51,916 nt of DNA from an uncultured Clostridium sp. (GCA_947646915.1 CANSII010000011.1:1-51916), one strand, 5' to 3'. Positions 7,039 through 16,962 are shown, counted from the first letter of the stretch. The notes: a model not told the origin generated them from the sequence alone. Made by a program: numbers and translations.

Positions 7039-8310
7039 TTATTTGATTAGGAAAGCAGGACGAACGCCGTACACGTTCGAAGCGCCGTAGTAGTTGGCAC
7101 GGCCATTGCTGCTGACATAAGCGAAGGTAGAAGAAGAAACCACATCTCTTAGCCAGTACCAATATCTTTCTCCAGCATCATTTCTTGCTACTGTTAAATC
7201 GTGTCTATGTCTGAATAATGATAATTGTTGCTTATCAATAGTATATAAATTTGGAACTGCTGTATTAGATGTACCAATAGTTGTATGAGGTGTAAATATA
7301 TAGGAACCATATACCATAGGTTCATTCATTAATTCTATTTCTGAGTCATACCAAGTTCCACCACTTGAATAACCATTTGTAACAGCATTTTGTAAATGAT
7401 TTCTATGTTTTAAAATGTGATTTGCTCCAAAATCAGTTTTAATTACATTTTTAAATGGCGTTAAGTATGTTGTGTACATCTTACTTCCAACATAAGCTCC
7501 TGTTGTAATATTTGTATCATTCATTTGTGCAGTACCCATTATTCTTTCAGGTATCATTAAAACGTGAGGTGTTGTGCATTCAGTATCTCCCATATGCAAT
7601 CTATAATTTAGATCTGCAACTAAATACTTTCTTCCACTTGTTTGTCCTATGATATAATCTCCAACAAATATGTCGTCGAAAGTTCCTGCTGCAATTTGTT
7701 GTGATAAAGTTCCATCATAAAATTTGCTTGTTATGTCTTTTCCTCTATAAATTGCATTATGTGCTGCTGCATTTGGAGCAACAACTATTGATTTCACTTC
7801 ACTTAATTGTGTTTCAAAGTTCTCTGTTACTTCAGCCGCTTTAATGTTTAATTCTCTTTCTGTTACTAATATTTGTGTTGGATCTAATATTATATTTATA
7901 TTTTCTGTATTATCTATTACAATCGTTATATCTATATTTTTTTCAATTAATTCTGTAGATGAGTTTGTTATATATTCTGCTGTATTACCTGCATTTGTAT
8001 AAGCATATAAAACCTTTTCTTTTGTATCTGGATCTATTGCATATAGACCAATTTCTCTAAAATAAAAAGAATTTGGTGCATCTATATTCTTAAATAAAAA
8101 AGAAATTTGTGCTTGGTTTTCTGCTGTAATTACAATATTATTTATGTCGCATTGCAATACTTTTGTTACTAAGGATGTTCTATCTCTTGGATCTTCAGTT
8201 AAAGTTCCACTTCCTATTTCGGCATGGTCAAATTCCACTTTTTTGCCCTCTAATGTCTTTGCTGCTAAAATGGATCCTTTTCTTGTTATATAAACTTTTT
8301 CAAAACTCAT
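7039..8310 (-). CDS. DGR-diversified tail fibre / receptor-binding protein (423 aa)
   Basis: The N-terminal 150 residues (FEKVYITRKGSILAAKTL..., FYFREIGLYAIDP) resemble the DUF3751 tail-collar fibre domain. The C-terminal domain (YWYWLRDVVSSS...YGVRPAFLI) fits the DUF6273 / C-type-lectin-like fold often used as a DGR target. VR covers residues 390-420. Compared with TR, the changed residues are T395, Y398, S400, R404, Y408, G409, Y414 and A419, seven from Asn and one from Asp. It follows the baseplate genes, as host-binding fibres do. Confidence 0.92.
   Translation of the reverse strand: MSFEKVYITRKGSILAAKTLEGKKVEFDHAEIGSGTLTEDPRDRTSLVTKVLQCDINNIVITAENQAQISFLFKNIDAPNSFYFREIGLYAIDPDTKEKVLYAYTNAGNTAEYITNSSTELIEKNIDITIVIDNTENINIILDPTQILVTERELNIKAAEVTENFETQLSEVKSIVVAPNAAAHNAIYRGKDITSKFYDGTLSQQIAAGTFDDIFVGDYIIGQTSGRKYLVADLNYRLHMGDTECTTPHVLMIPERIMGTAQMNDTNITTGAYVGSKMYTTYLTPFKNVIKTDFGANHILKHRNHLQNAVTNGYSSGGTWYDSEIELMNEPMVYGSYIFTPHTTIGTSNTAVPNLYTIDKQQLSLFRHRHDLTVARNDAGERYWYWLRDVVSSSTFAYVSSNGRANYYGASNVYGVRPAFLIK
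7051..7145 (-). repeat. DGR variable repeat (VR), 95 bp
   Basis: The VR lies at the 3' end of the tail fibre gene, 9 bases before its stop codon. It shares 85 of 95 bases with TR. The differences at 7055, 7071, 7085, 7086, 7089, 7100, 7101, 7112, 7119 and 7127 correspond to TR adenines replaced by C, G or T in the sense strand (three to C, four to G, three to T). No other base differs. Confidence 0.97.
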
Positions 8311-8922
8311 TTATCTTTCACACTCCTTTATATCTAAATATTCTTGTACTTGCATATTTCCTGCAAATTTTTGATTCAGTTTTGCTTTTTCAATGTATGT
8401 TTCTTTATCTACTATTGTCTTTAAGAACATATATGTTTTTTGTACTAATATTGCACCATACCAACAATTTTCACTTGCTTTTAGTCTATAATCTAATTTA
8501 ATGTTTGCTGGCATCTTTTTTACTAAATCTTTTTTTAGTATTTCTGCTAATTCGCTATAATTTAATAATATTTCTATTTTCATATTATAATTGGCATAAT
8601 CTATTGCTACTTTGTAATTTTCTTTTCCTAATACTGTATCTAATGTATTCACTAACCATTTATAAGAATATGGAACTTTATCATTTATTTTTAATAATAT
8701 CTTTAATCTTCTTGCCTCTAATAAGTCTGATTCTGCATTTATTTGATATATCTTTTCGTATCTATCTAAACCGTAGCCCTCTGCTGTTTTTACTATAATT
8801 TCGCTAAAAATTTTTTCTATTGCAACTTTTAATTGTTCTATTTCTATGTCTTCTGCAGAAAAAAGTTCTTTAAATTCTTTTATGTCTTGCATAAAGTTAG
8901 GCAAATATTCTATTAATTTCAT
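8311..8922 (-). CDS. xkdU: Baseplate protein, XkdU/YmfQ family (203 aa)
   Basis: The protein begins KLIEYLPNFMQDIKEF and continues with a long charged helix and SDLLEARRLKILLKIN, typical of DUF2313 baseplate-wedge proteins (gpI-like). It overlaps the XkdT gene and directly precedes the fibre gene, the standard PBSX order. It probably links the baseplate J protein to the fibre. Confidence 0.88.
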   Translation of the reverse strand: MKLIEYLPNFMQDIKEFKELFSAEDIEIEQLKVAIEKIFSEIIVKTAEGYGLDRYEKIYQINAESDLLEARRLKILLKINDKVPYSYKWLVNTLDTVLGKENYKVAIDYANYNMKIEILLNYSELAEILKKDLVKKMPANIKLDYRLKASENCWYGAILVQKTYMFLKTIVDKETYIEKAKLNQKFAGNMQVQEYLDIKECER

Positions 8923-9998
8923 AAAATACTAACCTCCCCTATAACTGGTATCTTTTCGCCTTCTATTTCTATGTTAGAGGTATTTTCATTTATTAATGTT
9001 TGTGATATATCTAAAACACCTTCTGTATTCAATATTATATTTTCTACTTGTGATGTTCTTACTATTACTGTTTCTGTTGTTTCCCATTTTTCCCTTAATT
9101 CTACAAAATATCTTTTTAATGCCTCTATTATTTTTGGTTTTACAGTTATTTCACTTTCTCCCTCAGTATATTGTATTTGTGAACTAATATTTATTAAAAA
9201 TTCTTCTGGTGTAGTAACAGTAACTTTATGTCCTATTGGTGCTAAACCTAAACCAGATGGCTCTTTGTTAGGGCATATCTCTTGTTGCACTTTATCTATT
9301 AATACAGAGGATGCCTTATTATAATCACTATCAAGAATAATTAATTTTACAGTTCCTCCACCATTCCAACATGCTATTACTTTTACTGCTCCAACTCCTT
9401 CTAGTTCTTTTGTTTTTTTCTTATAGTCTGCAATGTTTCCTCCAAAGGCTTTTTCATTTATTTGTTCGTAATATCTTGCCTTTAAAGCCTCATCACTTTC
9501 TTCATCTTCTCCTGGAATAAGAATATCCGTAATTTGTGCCATTCCTAAATTCTTTATATTATATTCTATTGGTAGCAACACTCCTAAAGGGTTATTTCCA
9601 ATTTTTCCTGGGGTATTACATTCTAGTTTGTATTCGCCTGTAGAAAGTTGCTCTATTACTGTATAATATAATTCGTCAATTCCAAAAACAGCCCCTATAT
9701 CCACATTCATTTTGTTTTGCTCTTCATCATAAAATACACCTTTTCTAATTGCTTTTGTTGCTTTTCCTCTCTCTAATCCTATTTGTTCAACTAATCTATC
9801 AAGATATTCTCCGACAGAAGTATCTGGAAATACTAAGTCAATTATTCCATCTATAACAATGTAGGCTTGTGCTAGTTCTGCTGCCATTGGAGATAAAGCA
9901 TCATAGATAACAGAGCCTTCCCTTTTGTCTACATCATCACTAACCCTCTCTAATGCCCTGTTCATAATCTTATCAAAAGTATTTTCTTCACTATACAT
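8919..9998 (-). CDS. xkdT: Baseplate J-like protein, XkdT (359 aa)
   Basis: The sequence has the Baseplate_J family pattern: REGSVIYDALSPMAAELAQ near the start, a central NIADYKKKTKELEGVGAVKV, and a C-terminal GVLDISQTLINENTSNIEI. In contractile-tail phages this protein forms the baseplate wedge. It overlaps XkdS upstream and XkdU downstream by a few bases. Confidence 0.93.
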   Translation of the reverse strand: MYSEENTFDKIMNRALERVSDDVDKREGSVIYDALSPMAAELAQAYIVIDGIIDLVFPDTSVGEYLDRLVEQIGLERGKATKAIRKGVFYDEEQNKMNVDIGAVFGIDELYYTVIEQLSTGEYKLECNTPGKIGNNPLGVLLPIEYNIKNLGMAQITDILIPGEDEESDEALKARYYEQINEKAFGGNIADYKKKTKELEGVGAVKVIACWNGGGTVKLIILDSDYNKASSVLIDKVQQEICPNKEPSGLGLAPIGHKVTVTTPEEFLINISSQIQYTEGESEITVKPKIIEALKRYFVELREKWETTETVIVRTSQVENIILNTEGVLDISQTLINENTSNIEIEGEKIPVIGEVSIL

Positions 9999-10410
9999 TT
10001 ATATTCACCCCCATTGTTACATTTCCATATTTACTAACTACTATAAAAGAAACATCTATACTATCATTTTGTTTTTTATTTACTTTTACATTTTCGATTC
10101 TTTCAATTCTGTCATCTTGCAATAGTGCCTCTTCTATTCTTCTTTGCAAATCTCCCAAAATAAAATCATAGTCTTTGCCGATTAAATTTTCAAATTCTAC
10201 TCCATAGTCCCATGAATATAATAAGCTATTAAATCTTTCTGTATGTAATATTTTATATACAGCTTGTTTTACAGCCTCTAAATCGTCAATTTCTCCTATT
10301 ATACGTTTTTCTTCAAAATTGATTTTATATGTTTTATTTGCAAATTGTTCTGTTTGAAATTCTGCATTAAAGTCGTAAGTTTCTGGAGTTATTTGCATTT
10401 TTACCTCCAT
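9991..10410 (-). CDS. xkdS: Baseplate protein XkdS (DUF2634), 139 aa
   Basis: The ending FIVVSKYGNVTMGVNINV and the middle KILHTERFNSLLYSWDYGVEF fit the gp25-like baseplate wedge family. Position between XkdR and XkdT is as in PBSX. Confidence 0.88.
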   Translation of the reverse strand: MEVKMQITPETYDFNAEFQTEQFANKTYKINFEEKRIIGEIDDLEAVKQAVYKILHTERFNSLLYSWDYGVEFENLIGKDYDFILGDLQRRIEEALLQDDRIERIENVKVNKKQNDSIDVSFIVVSKYGNVTMGVNINV

Positions 10411-10411
10411 T

Positions 10412-10660
10412 CTATACCTTATCTAGTACAAAAAATAGTTGCCCTCCATGTTGTCTTAAAAGAAGAACTTTATCGCCTACTTTGAGGGATATATCTACCT
10501 TTTTAAACACACTTGGCACAACTATTTTTGAACTAGGTATTATTAATTTTTCTATTTGTATTTGTATAGGATTAGCTTGTACAACAGTTCCATATTGAAT
10601 AGTGGTTAAATCTGCATTACTCATATAATTTCTTACAACTTGTTTTATTATATCTATCAT
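10412..10660 (-). CDS. xkdR: Baseplate-region protein XkdR (DUF2577), 82 aa
   Basis: The protein has an OB-fold-like region (QYGTVVQANPIQIQIEKL) and ends GDKVLLLRQHGGQLFFVLDK, typical of DUF2577. It overlaps the XkdQ stop by one base (TAATG). Confidence 0.85.
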   Translation of the reverse strand: MIDIIKQVVRNYMSNADLTTIQYGTVVQANPIQIQIEKLIIPSSKIVVPSVFKKVDISLKVGDKVLLLRQHGGQLFFVLDKV

Positions 10661-11643
10661 TATTTTAACACCTCCGAAGATGGCATTAATAAATCTAAAC
10701 TCATTGTATAAGCCTTATCAAATGTATGTGTGGCCTTTTCTACAACAAAAAAATTATTAATGTTTACATCGTTTATATCTTGTAACTTAACAAATACTCC
10801 ACTTCCTGCTTTTATTGTTTCTATCCCTATACTATCTAATTTTAATTTTAATTGTTCTCTATTCTTTGTTTTCAATAAAGTATTAGCTTTGTCTACAATT
10901 TGTGAATAATTCATGTTATTACTAACTTTTTCATAGTATTGTAATAACCCCCATTTTCCTATTGTCGAAGTATCTTTAGCAATATATACTTCCCTTTTTT
11001 TAGTATCTTTATTGTCATGTACTAATTTTATTTGATTATAGGTATCATCATCTATACTTTGTGTGAAGTCATAACCAGTACAATTACTTGTATCTCCTAT
11101 TAAAATATTAGTTCTCATATTATAAATATCTTCTAATGTTAGTTTGCCAAAATCATCATAAAAGCAATATTTATCTCCACTAATTTTTAAATTTTCGGAA
11201 ATAGCATTATAAATTATATCTAAAAAAGTTTTGTTATCTTCAACCCTTTCTGGGAGTATATCCGACACTTCCAAATTTCCTACTTGTAAACTACATTGAT
11301 TTGCTATTTTTCTGATAATTCCAGCTATATTTAGTCCTGTTAATGTCATACTGTCTTTTGCTTTTAAATATCTTAATTGGTCATAGGCTGTAACACTTAT
11401 TGTCTTTTCATCTTTTTGTTGCTTTTTAAATATATAACCAAAAAACATTCCAACATTATTATACTTAAATCTTATAACAGATCCATTACTAAACTTTGCT
11501 ACTTTATCTTTAGCCATATCAAAGGTTAATTTACTACAGCCATCATTTAATTTTTGCTGTATCTGAGGTTTTATCACTATATCTTTTATATCGAATGTTT
11601 GATTACTAACTACGTCTTGTACTAATATTTCAAAGTTTTTCAT
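10660..11643 (-). CDS. xkdQ: Tail hub / late-control D-like protein XkdQ (327 aa)
   Basis: The order and features fit XkdQ: SKLTFDMAKD, then a GXVIFKYN-like beta strand, VTAYDQLRYLKAKDS and YDFTQSIDDDTYNQIKLVHDN. These are marks of the gp27/gpD-like hub that receives the tail tube. AGGAGG overlaps the stop of the preceding gene. Confidence 0.9.
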   Translation of the reverse strand: MKNFEILVQDVVSNQTFDIKDIVIKPQIQQKLNDGCSKLTFDMAKDKVAKFSNGSVIRFKYNNVGMFFGYIFKKQQKDEKTISVTAYDQLRYLKAKDSMTLTGLNIAGIIRKIANQCSLQVGNLEVSDILPERVEDNKTFLDIIYNAISENLKISGDKYCFYDDFGKLTLEDIYNMRTNILIGDTSNCTGYDFTQSIDDDTYNQIKLVHDNKDTKKREVYIAKDTSTIGKWGLLQYYEKVSNNMNYSQIVDKANTLLKTKNREQLKLKLDSIGIETIKAGSGVFVKLQDINDVNINNFFVVEKATHTFDKAYTMSLDLLMPSSEVLK

Positions 11644-11654
11644 GTATCTACCTC

Positions 11655-12339
11655 CTATGGAATAACAAAAACTTGTCCTGGATATATTAAAGATGGTTTT
11701 TTGATTTTATCTTTATTGGCATTATATATTTTCATGTACTGATTACCATTTCCGATAATATTTCTTTGCAATATTCCATAAACAGTCGCCTTTTTTTACT
11801 GTATATGTTCTTGTTTGTGCAACTGCTGGGGTACTTGCTGGTCTTGCTGGGGTACTTTCTTTTACAACATGAATTTTCTTTTGTATAACTATATTTACAG
11901 TTTTAGAAGTAAAAGGTCTATATTCTAAGAGGCTAAAATTAATCTTCAAATCTCCCTCTTCTAGTGCCTCTTCGTCAATATCTAATGAATCAATAGTTAC
12001 TAATATTGATATATTCTTTAAGTCTTTAGCCTCCGAATATTCCCTTGTTAAAATAAATCTTATGGGGCTTTTATCTTCCATGTATTTTTGAAATTTATCT
12101 AAGTAGAAGTATGGACCTTTAAATTGATTTTTGGTAGTTATATATGATAAAGGCTGACATGGAAATTCTGCCTCAAATTCTATTTTTTGTAATTTAACAT
12201 TTCCTATAATATTTATTGCTCCTAAACCTACTACATTCTTTTTTGTTCCCTCTTGCTCAATACTTATGCTAAACTTTTCTGGGTTTACTGGTAGTCTTAT
12301 TGTGTCATTATTATAATCAAAGAAAAATCCATAATTCAT
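11655..12339 (-). CDS. xkdP: LysM tail protein XkdP, read through CGG by +1 shift (227 aa)
   Basis: Zero-frame translation reaches the LysM domain (TYTVKKGDCLWNIAKKYY), then CGG (11752-11754) as codon 196 and a stop two codons later. Skipping one base gives GNGNQYMKIYNANKDKIK...LIYPGQVFVIP, the second half of a normal LysM domain, ending at TAG 11655. LysM repeats usually read YYGNG at this point, so glycine from GGA fits. The first 150 residues are the usual baseplate-hub domain. The new stop overlaps the XkdQ ribosome binding site neatly. Confidence 0.85.
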
Positions 12340-14361
12340 TAATCATATACCCCCTCTGCTACTTCGGAAAGTTCCTCTTCAAGTATTTGTTTTATTCTAT
12401 CCTTTACTTTTTCTGCATCTGCTGTTTCGTGAATATCGCCAAACTGCATTGTAACATTCGGTGCTAATGTTGCCGTAGTAAATTTATTTACCCATTCTTG
12501 CTCTGCAAAATCTTTCATGTACTTTAGATCCTCATCAGATATATTTACTTCTCCTGCTGTATCTAATTTTCCACCATCTGCTTTTACTGGGATACTTCCT
12601 GCTGTTACTTTTGCTGCTGCATTATTTCCTGTATCTAATGCTCCATTTATTTTATTTTGCAAATCTCCCATCCAGTTATTTCTGTTATCTACTCTGCTTT
12701 GTCTTGTATTCTCTGATTCAATTACTTTATTCTGTATATCTGTTGCTGATTTACTTAAATCTGCTGCGAATTTTGCTTTATTTTCATTAATAGAATTATT
12801 AATCTCTGTCATATCATCTAGCATACCTTGCAAATCTTCATTTCTTTTGACAACATTATCCATCATGCCTTCCATAGCTTTATCAGCAAAATCTGCATAT
12901 TCTGCTTTTTCTATTTTTACTCCTGGTATTTTATTTAAAATATCAATAATTCCATTTACTATCCAAAGCACTCCATTATATAATCCTTGGAAAATATATA
13001 AAATTCCAACTCCAACAGCCTCTAGTCCATTTTGAAACATATACCATGCCCACAAAACACCATACGCAACACCAACCATACCTAACAAGAAAAATTGACC
13101 TATTAATATTAAGCCATAAAATACTGTTTTTAAACCTAACCATAATGTCATTGCTCCAATAACAAGCATATCCCATAAGTAAATTATTCCATAAGCTACT
13201 TGGTCGTTAGTAAAATAGAAATACATTAATATAATAATAAGTGCTACTATTGCTGCTATAATTAGTCCTGCTGGGTTAGCCATCATTGCTGCATTTAATA
13301 TTGCCTGTCCTGCTGCTGCTAACATAGTATAGACTTTGTATGCTATCAATGCTCCTATTATGCCCCATATAATTGGAGTAAATGGCTCCATTACATTACA
13401 TAGCCACACAAAACCTTCCACCAGAAAATTCACAGCCTCTGCTGCTAATTGAATGCCTACACATAAATTCTCAAAAAACTCTTGAAATTCTGGAGTGTTA
13501 ATAAGTTCACTAATCTTTTCTATTACTGGTGTAAATGCTTGTATTGCCTTATTTTTAATTAAAGTCCAATAATCTCCTATTGTTTTTGGCATCTTGCTAT
13601 ATCGACCTTCAATATCATCTGCTGCTTTAAACATTGCATTTTTTATTATATCTGCTGTAATTGTTCCCTGTGATGACATTTCTTTTAGTTCTCCGTTTTG
13701 TTTTTCCTGTATAATCTGCTATTGCCTGTGCTACAAGTGGTGCGTTTTCCATTACAGAACGGAATTCATCTCCTTGTAATTTTCCTGCGGCCATAGCTTG
13801 CGTAAGCTGATATGTACCTGCCTCTTGTTCTTGTGTTCCTGCTCCTCCTACTTTAAATGATTTATTCAATAATTCCGAAAATCTAATTATTTCATCATTA
13901 TTCTTGAAAGCATCTCCTGCAAGTAAACCTAATTTTGATACATTTGCTGCTGTCGTTGCATACGAACTCCTACTATTATTAGCTGACTGCATAATCTTAT
14001 TTTGTAATTGTTTGTCTGTTTGATTTCCATCATTAATCATGCCTAATCTTGCATTTGTTAATGTTGTATCATCTATAACATTTATTGCTATTTTTGCTGT
14101 GGCCAATGATAATAAAGTTCTAATTAAGCCACCTACAGATGAGGTGGCTTTATCGGCTTTATTCTTAACTTTGTCAAAATATTGACTAAGTTTATTAGAA
14201 GGTGGATCTTTTAATTTTTTCATCTTTTCATTAAATTTATCTGTAGCATAACTTACTTTATTAATTTTCTTTTCTGCTGTTGTTGTAGAATTGATGATTT
14301 TATTCATTGTTCTAGTATATTTGTCTTGAATAGAGAAAATAGTTTCAATTTTTTTAGCCAT
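12339..14361 (-). CDS. Tape measure protein, read through CGG by +1 shift (673 aa)
   Basis: It sets tail length. The N-terminal part (222 residues) reads KKIETIFSIQDKYTRTMNK... and AGKLQGDEFRSVMENAPLVA up to TGKTK, then CGG at 13693-13695. Skipping the C continues GELKEMSSQGTITADIIKNA, the usual tape-measure sequence, for 451 more residues with hydrophobic membrane-like helices (about 330-470). Without the shift the upstream product stops soon after, and the downstream part would have to start inside the domain. ATG 14361 follows AGGAGG. Confidence 0.9.
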
Positions 14362-14373
14362 ATTTTTTGCCTC

Positions 14374-14547
14374 CTATTTCTTCATTTTATCAACTTCTTT
14401 TTTCTTAGCTTTGCACCATAACTCACTGGAAGCATATACAAAGGCTCTTTCTCGTCTACTCAAACTAAATAATTGATGTGGCAAAATATGCAATTCTTGT
14501 AATATGTAATGTGCTAAATTTGCCTCTGCATTTTTGCCATTTATTAG
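14374..14547 (-). CDS. Tail assembly chaperone T extension (gpGT), made by -1 frameshift
   Basis: A 57-residue frame (LINGKNAEANLAHYILQELH...LSRRERAFVYASSELW) overlaps the end of the upstream gene in the -1 frame and has no start of its own. Its stop overlaps the AGGAGG of the tape measure gene. It is reached by a -1 slip at A AAA AAC, giving a 206-aa fusion. Lambda-like and many contractile phages make gpG and gpGT this way immediately before the tape measure gene. Confidence 0.88.
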   Translation of the reverse strand, partial: LINGKNAEANLAHYILQELHILPHQLFSLSRRERAFVYASSELWCKAKKKEVDKMKK

Positions 14548-14993
14548 TTTTTTGCTTCTTCCACCAAATTATCCATAGTATTTTCGATTATTTCCTCCTC
14601 TGCAAATCCAGAAATCTTAATTTGTAAATTTGCTAGTTCATCTGCAGACAACATTTTTTGTAATAAATCGTATGCACCTAAAGCCCCATAACTTGTTTGC
14701 AATTTTGTAGCTGTTAAATCTGGAAATACAATAGAACTTGTAATAAAGGCCTCTTGATAACCTTCACTATTAAATTGTTCTTCTATTCTTCCTAATTTAT
14801 TTTTTATTTTCTTGGTATATTTTTTCCTTAATTCGTTGCTTTCTTTTCCTGTAAGTTGTTTTAATATCCATGGTATAGGGTTTCCGTTTGCATCTGTAAA
14901 TCTTGTGCTAACTACCATCTTTATATCTTCAATTGGTTTTGCATTTCCTTTTAAAAATGCTTGAAAGTCCATTTCATTATTATTTTCATCCAT
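14544..14993 (-). CDS. xkdN: Tail assembly chaperone gpG-like, XkdN family (149 aa)
   Basis: This is the protein made without frameshifting. It has a helical chaperone character (MDFQAFLKGNAKPIEDI, then LRKKYTKKIKNKLG) and ends NTMDNLVEEAKN. Position between tube and tape measure is diagnostic. AGGAGG precedes the ATG. Confidence 0.88.
   Translation of the reverse strand: MDENNNEMDFQAFLKGNAKPIEDIKMVVSTRFTDANGNPIPWILKQLTGKESNELRKKYTKKIKNKLGRIEEQFNSEGYQEAFITSSIVFPDLTATKLQTSYGALGAYDLLQKMLSADELANLQIKISGFAEEEIIENTMDNLVEEAKN
14547..14553 (-). promoter_or_regulatory. -1 ribosomal slippery heptamer A AAA AAC
   Basis: The minus strand reads GC-AAAAAAC-TAA, a classical X XXY YYZ heptamer directly before the zero-frame stop. 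A -1 slip reads CTA ATA AAT and enters the T frame. Confidence 0.88.
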
Positions 14994-15011
14994 GTTATAA
15001 ATCCTCCTATA

Positions 15012-15470
15012 TTAATTTTCAGTTGTTTTAAAATATTCTAACCCGTCAATATCATCAAATGTAAAGTCTGCCTCTTGTGTTAGTCCATCTTCACTATCAA
15101 CGTCAATTTTACCTGCTAATAACTTCGCTATAATTACATCTTTAAGCACCATCTCTTGTCTTCCAATATCAGATGTAGGATCATCATTATACATTTGAAT
15201 TGAAATTTTAGGAGATTTCCCTGTTTTAATATAATTAATCATTTCTTTTAATATATCAGAATTATTAAAGAACATTGTAATACTTCCAGAGCCTTTTGCT
15301 CCACATACTTTATGTGCAACCATTCTATGCCCTAATATTTTTCTTTCAGAAACTATTAGTTCAATATTTGCCTCTAATTTTGTAAGTTCAAACAATTCTC
15401 TTGTTTTTCCGTTAATTGTAACAAATCCTTTACCTTCATTACTATTTAAGGTATTTTCAACTTTTAACAT
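15012..15470 (-). CDS. xkdM: Tail tube protein XkdM (152 aa)
   Basis: Features are SNEGKGFVTINGKTRELFEL, GHRMVAHKVCGAKGSGSITM and the ending DGLTQEADFTFDDIDGL, typical of the phage-tail-tube (DUF2001) family. It follows the sheath gene directly, as in PBSX. Confidence 0.93.
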   Translation of the reverse strand: MLKVENTLNSNEGKGFVTINGKTRELFELTKLEANIELIVSERKILGHRMVAHKVCGAKGSGSITMFFNNSDILKEMINYIKTGKSPKISIQMYNDDPTSDIGRQEMVLKDVIIAKLLAGKIDVDSEDGLTQEADFTFDDIDGLEYFKTTEN

Positions 15471-15473
15471 AAA

Positions 15474-16793
15474 TTATTGCACCTCCACATTCATATAAAT
15501 TTTTTCAATAGAATCTACTGGTTGTACTGCTATATTAATCAATACACTATCAATATTATTTCCTTCTACAACACTAACGTCATCTTCAACAAAATTTTGG
15601 AATGCTCCTCTATTTTGTTTTTCCTTAATGTTATCAATTATCGCTGCTCTTAAAATATTTCTTCCATCTACATTATTACTTATCTTGCCTATATAACTTT
15701 GTTCAAAAATATGTTTTATATCACTTACCAAACCGTCTAATGCTCTAACAACTCTATTTTTTGAAAAGTCAGAATTTTTTTCTACTGTAAATGTAACTAA
15801 AGAATTTATATCTTGCTCAATTACAACTGTTTCATCATTTCTTCTAGTAAATACAATTTTTCCTGCTTTCAATGCTTTCTCTGTATCTCTGTTATTTAAT
15901 CTAGGGTTGGCATCTACTGCACCTTTATATTGTGTATATGTATTACTTTGATTTATATCAGAAACAGAACTTAATGCTGCAAAATATGCTGCGCATTGTG
16001 CATTTGTTAATTCTGTGCCATCTTCTAATACTACTCCATTTTTTATTGTTGTTATCTTTTCATAATCTGCTGCATAATCTCCCATAACTGCTTTTACTCT
16101 AATTCCTTCTTGGTCATTCATTCTTTTAACAAATGTTACAATTAAAGCCTTTGTTGCGTCATCTGTTCCACAATATGCAATATAATTATAATTTTCTAAC
16201 TCTAAAGCCTCTAAGAATTTTGGATAAACATTTTCTTCTGTTGCTTTTTCTGTTGTTCCTCCTTCAAGTTTCACAGTAGTAGCTTTGCTTATTGCTCCTG
16301 TTCCTGTAATTGTTATATAATCGTTTTCTTCAAATTCTTCATAGTTAGATATTGTCTGACTATCAATTTTCGTTCCTTCTAAATAAGTAATAACATCATA
16401 TTTTGTTGTATCTTCAACATTATTTGCTATTATAACTGTGATTTCATTTCCTTTTGTTCCTGCATATTTAGCCATTATAGTTTTATCTTCTTCTACTGTT
16501 GCTTTTGCCTTTTCTCCACCATTTAATCTATAAACTAATATTTTGCTTGTTTCTTTCAAAATTTCTTTTAATAGTAATACTTTTTCATCATTTAAGTTAT
16601 ATCCTAATTTTTCGTAAATTTCTGTTTCATCTTCTATTCTTGTTATTGCTTGTTCTTTTCCAAAGTCTAACTCTAAAGCAATTGCAACCACTCCGTTTAT
16701 ATCATTTTCTGTCATTCTCATTTTGTTAGTTTTAATATTTTGATATACCCCTGGTCTAATTTTGTTTTGTTTATTAAATGTACCTCCTGCCAT
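15474..16793 (-). CDS. xkdK: Tail sheath protein XkdK (439 aa)
   Basis: The start GTFNKQNKIRPGVYQNI and the C-terminal GKISNNVDGRNILRAAIID and VQPVDSIEKIYMNVEV are typical of contractile sheath proteins. Its presence identifies a myophage-type tail. AAGGAG precedes the ATG. Confidence 0.95.
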   Translation of the reverse strand: MAGGTFNKQNKIRPGVYQNIKTNKMRMTENDINGVVAIALELDFGKEQAITRIEDETEIYEKLGYNLNDEKVLLLKEILKETSKILVYRLNGGEKAKATVEEDKTIMAKYAGTKGNEITVIIANNVEDTTKYDVITYLEGTKIDSQTISNYEEFEENDYITITGTGAISKATTVKLEGGTTEKATEENVYPKFLEALELENYNYIAYCGTDDATKALIVTFVKRMNDQEGIRVKAVMGDYAADYEKITTIKNGVVLEDGTELTNAQCAAYFAALSSVSDINQSNTYTQYKGAVDANPRLNNRDTEKALKAGKIVFTRRNDETVVIEQDINSLVTFTVEKNSDFSKNRVVRALDGLVSDIKHIFEQSYIGKISNNVDGRNILRAAIIDNIKEKQNRGAFQNFVEDDVSVVEGNNIDSVLINIAVQPVDSIEKIYMNVEVQ

Positions 16794-16794
16794 A

Positions 16795-16962
16795 TTACAA
16801 AATCTCCTTTCCTAATATTTCTTTTATTTCACTTTCTGTTTTAAAAAGTGCATTTCCCCATTTACTTATTAAAATATCTTTTTCAATGGGTTTCAAATTC
16901 ATTTGTTGTACTTGATCTTTAATAAATTTTCTTTCAATTTTTTCTTTTACTTGTTTAGGCAT
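16795..16962 (-). CDS. Small unknown protein before the sheath (55 aa)
   Basis: ATG 16962 follows GGAGAAAG. The product (MPKQVKEKIERKFIKDQVQQ...KEILGKEIL) is basic and helical, and its stop overlaps the start region of the sheath gene. No family recognised. Confidence 0.65.
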   Translation of the reverse strand: MPKQVKEKIERKFIKDQVQQMNLKPIEKDILISKWGNALFKTESEIKEILGKEIL

